Origin: Bacteroidales bacterium
GTDB taxonomy: Bacteria; Bacteroidota; Bacteroidia; Bacteroidales; Bacteroidaceae
Assembly (NCBI GenBank): GCA_004552155.1
Contig: SFPF01000101.1
Location: 1 to 6,179 of the forward strand
Direction of reading: 5' to 3'
Length of the DNA: 6,179 nt
The stretch's first letter is position 1; each line of letters starts with the position of its first letter. The notes beneath the pieces are model-generated. The model made no database searches, was not told the DNA's origin, and saw only the letters and a list, made by a program, of their open reading frames with translations. Below are positions 5,600 to 6,179 of the stretch, one piece after another. A program made the position numbers and the translations under genes.

Positions 5600-6179
5600 T
5601 TATTTCGCAAAGATGCCGCGTACCGTTTCGGCATCCTTTTTAAGTTGCGCCCGAAGTTCGTCGAGTGAGGCAAATTGCTGCTCGTCGCGCACGCGGGCCA
5701 CAAATTCCAGCGTCAGCCTGCGCCCGTAGAGCGGCGTGCCGTCGTACTCGAAGAGATGTGCCTCGATGGTCTGTCCGCGCCCGTCGTTGAGGGTGGGGCG
5801 GCGGCCGATGTTGAGCATGCCTTCGTAGGCAAAGCCGTCCACGTAGGCGCGAATGGCATAAACGCCGCGCCCGGGAACGATTTTCTCAGCACTGTCCGGC
5901 GCGAGATTAGCCGTAGGGAAACCCACTTCGCGCCCCACGTGCCACCGTACCCGTGAGGCGGTAGTAGCGGCCGAGGCATTCGTAAGCCCCTGCCACGTTG
6001 CCCGCCGCAAGCATACGCCGCGCGGCAGAACTGCTCACTGTGAGGTCCGCCGTGGAGAAAGCGGGCGCGCGCAGCACGTCCATGCCGAGCCTGCGCCCGG
6101 TGGCGGCATATTGCGCAAAACCTGCTTCGCGGTCGCTGCCGAAACGGTGGTCGTAGCCTGCCATAAGGCATTTCGCCCC
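5600..6179 (-). pseudogene. ribF: Bifunctional riboflavin kinase/FAD synthetase, partial and frameshifted
   Basis: RibF phosphorylates riboflavin to FMN and adenylates FMN to FAD. The window holds the gene's 3' part, and the 5' end lies beyond 6179. From 6179 the first frame reads GAKCLMAGYDHRFGSDREA, the end of the nucleotidyltransferase domain with its GYDHRFG motif, then TVSSSAARRMLAAGNV and LGRYYRLTGTV, the start of the flavokinase domain. Near 5940 homology moves to another frame: VGREVGFPTANL (the kinase PTAN motif), GRGVYAIRAYVDG, MLNIGRRPTL, IEAHLFEYDG (IEAH with the catalytic Glu), ending GIFAK and TAA at 5602-5600. The loop normally written V-H-G-x-x-x-G-R between the two halves is missing, consistent with loss of about 11 nt. 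As written the first frame ends at 5907 and no kinase domain is made. RibF is normally indispensable and the rest is perfectly conserved, so a sequence error is as likely as a true mutation. Confidence 0.9.

Overview
The window looks like a piece of a GC-rich Bacteroidales chromosome, possibly Prevotella-like. I judge this from the gene set and gene order, not from a database search. The clearest signals are the run dut, then a TPR lipoprotein, then a DUF4292 lipoprotein, then an EnvC-like M23 protein; lipoboxes close to the N-terminus; and start sites preceded by A/T-rich sequence rather than a Shine-Dalgarno box. All seven genes lie on the minus strand, so transcription runs from high to low coordinates. 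There is no mobile element, CRISPR array, tRNA or rRNA, and no gene-free stretch reaches 300 bases.

In transcription order: (1) 6179-5600, ribF, the FMN adenylyltransferase/riboflavin kinase, cut by the window edge and broken by a frameshift near 5940; (2) 5491-4823, a CPBP-family membrane protein; (3) 4816-3821, a DusB-type tRNA dihydrouridine synthase, 6 nt after the previous stop; (4) 3780-3346, dUTPase (dut), complete with all five motifs; (5) 3215-1536, a TPR lipoprotein whose last third lies in two other frames because of two lesions, near 1918 and near 1630; (6) 1476-625, a DUF4292 lipoprotein that resembles LolB; (7) 621 to beyond position 1, the secreted coiled-coil N-terminus of an EnvC/M23 murein hydrolase factor, starting 3 nt after the DUF4292 stop.

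The block splits loosely into a housekeeping half (flavin cofactors, tRNA modification, dUTP removal) and an envelope half (TPR lipoprotein, LolB-like lipoprotein, murein hydrolase factor). DusB needs FMN, so ribF and dusB are at least metabolically linked.

Two things deserve a second look. First, the dut/TPR spacer holds an inverted repeat in which each arm is four tandem octamers of the form RAGTRRAC ending in GAGACA. Second, three apparent small deletions break reading frames in two otherwise well-conserved genes. One of these genes, ribF, is normally indispensable, so sequence or assembly error is the first explanation to test. I found no convincing new multi-gene system.
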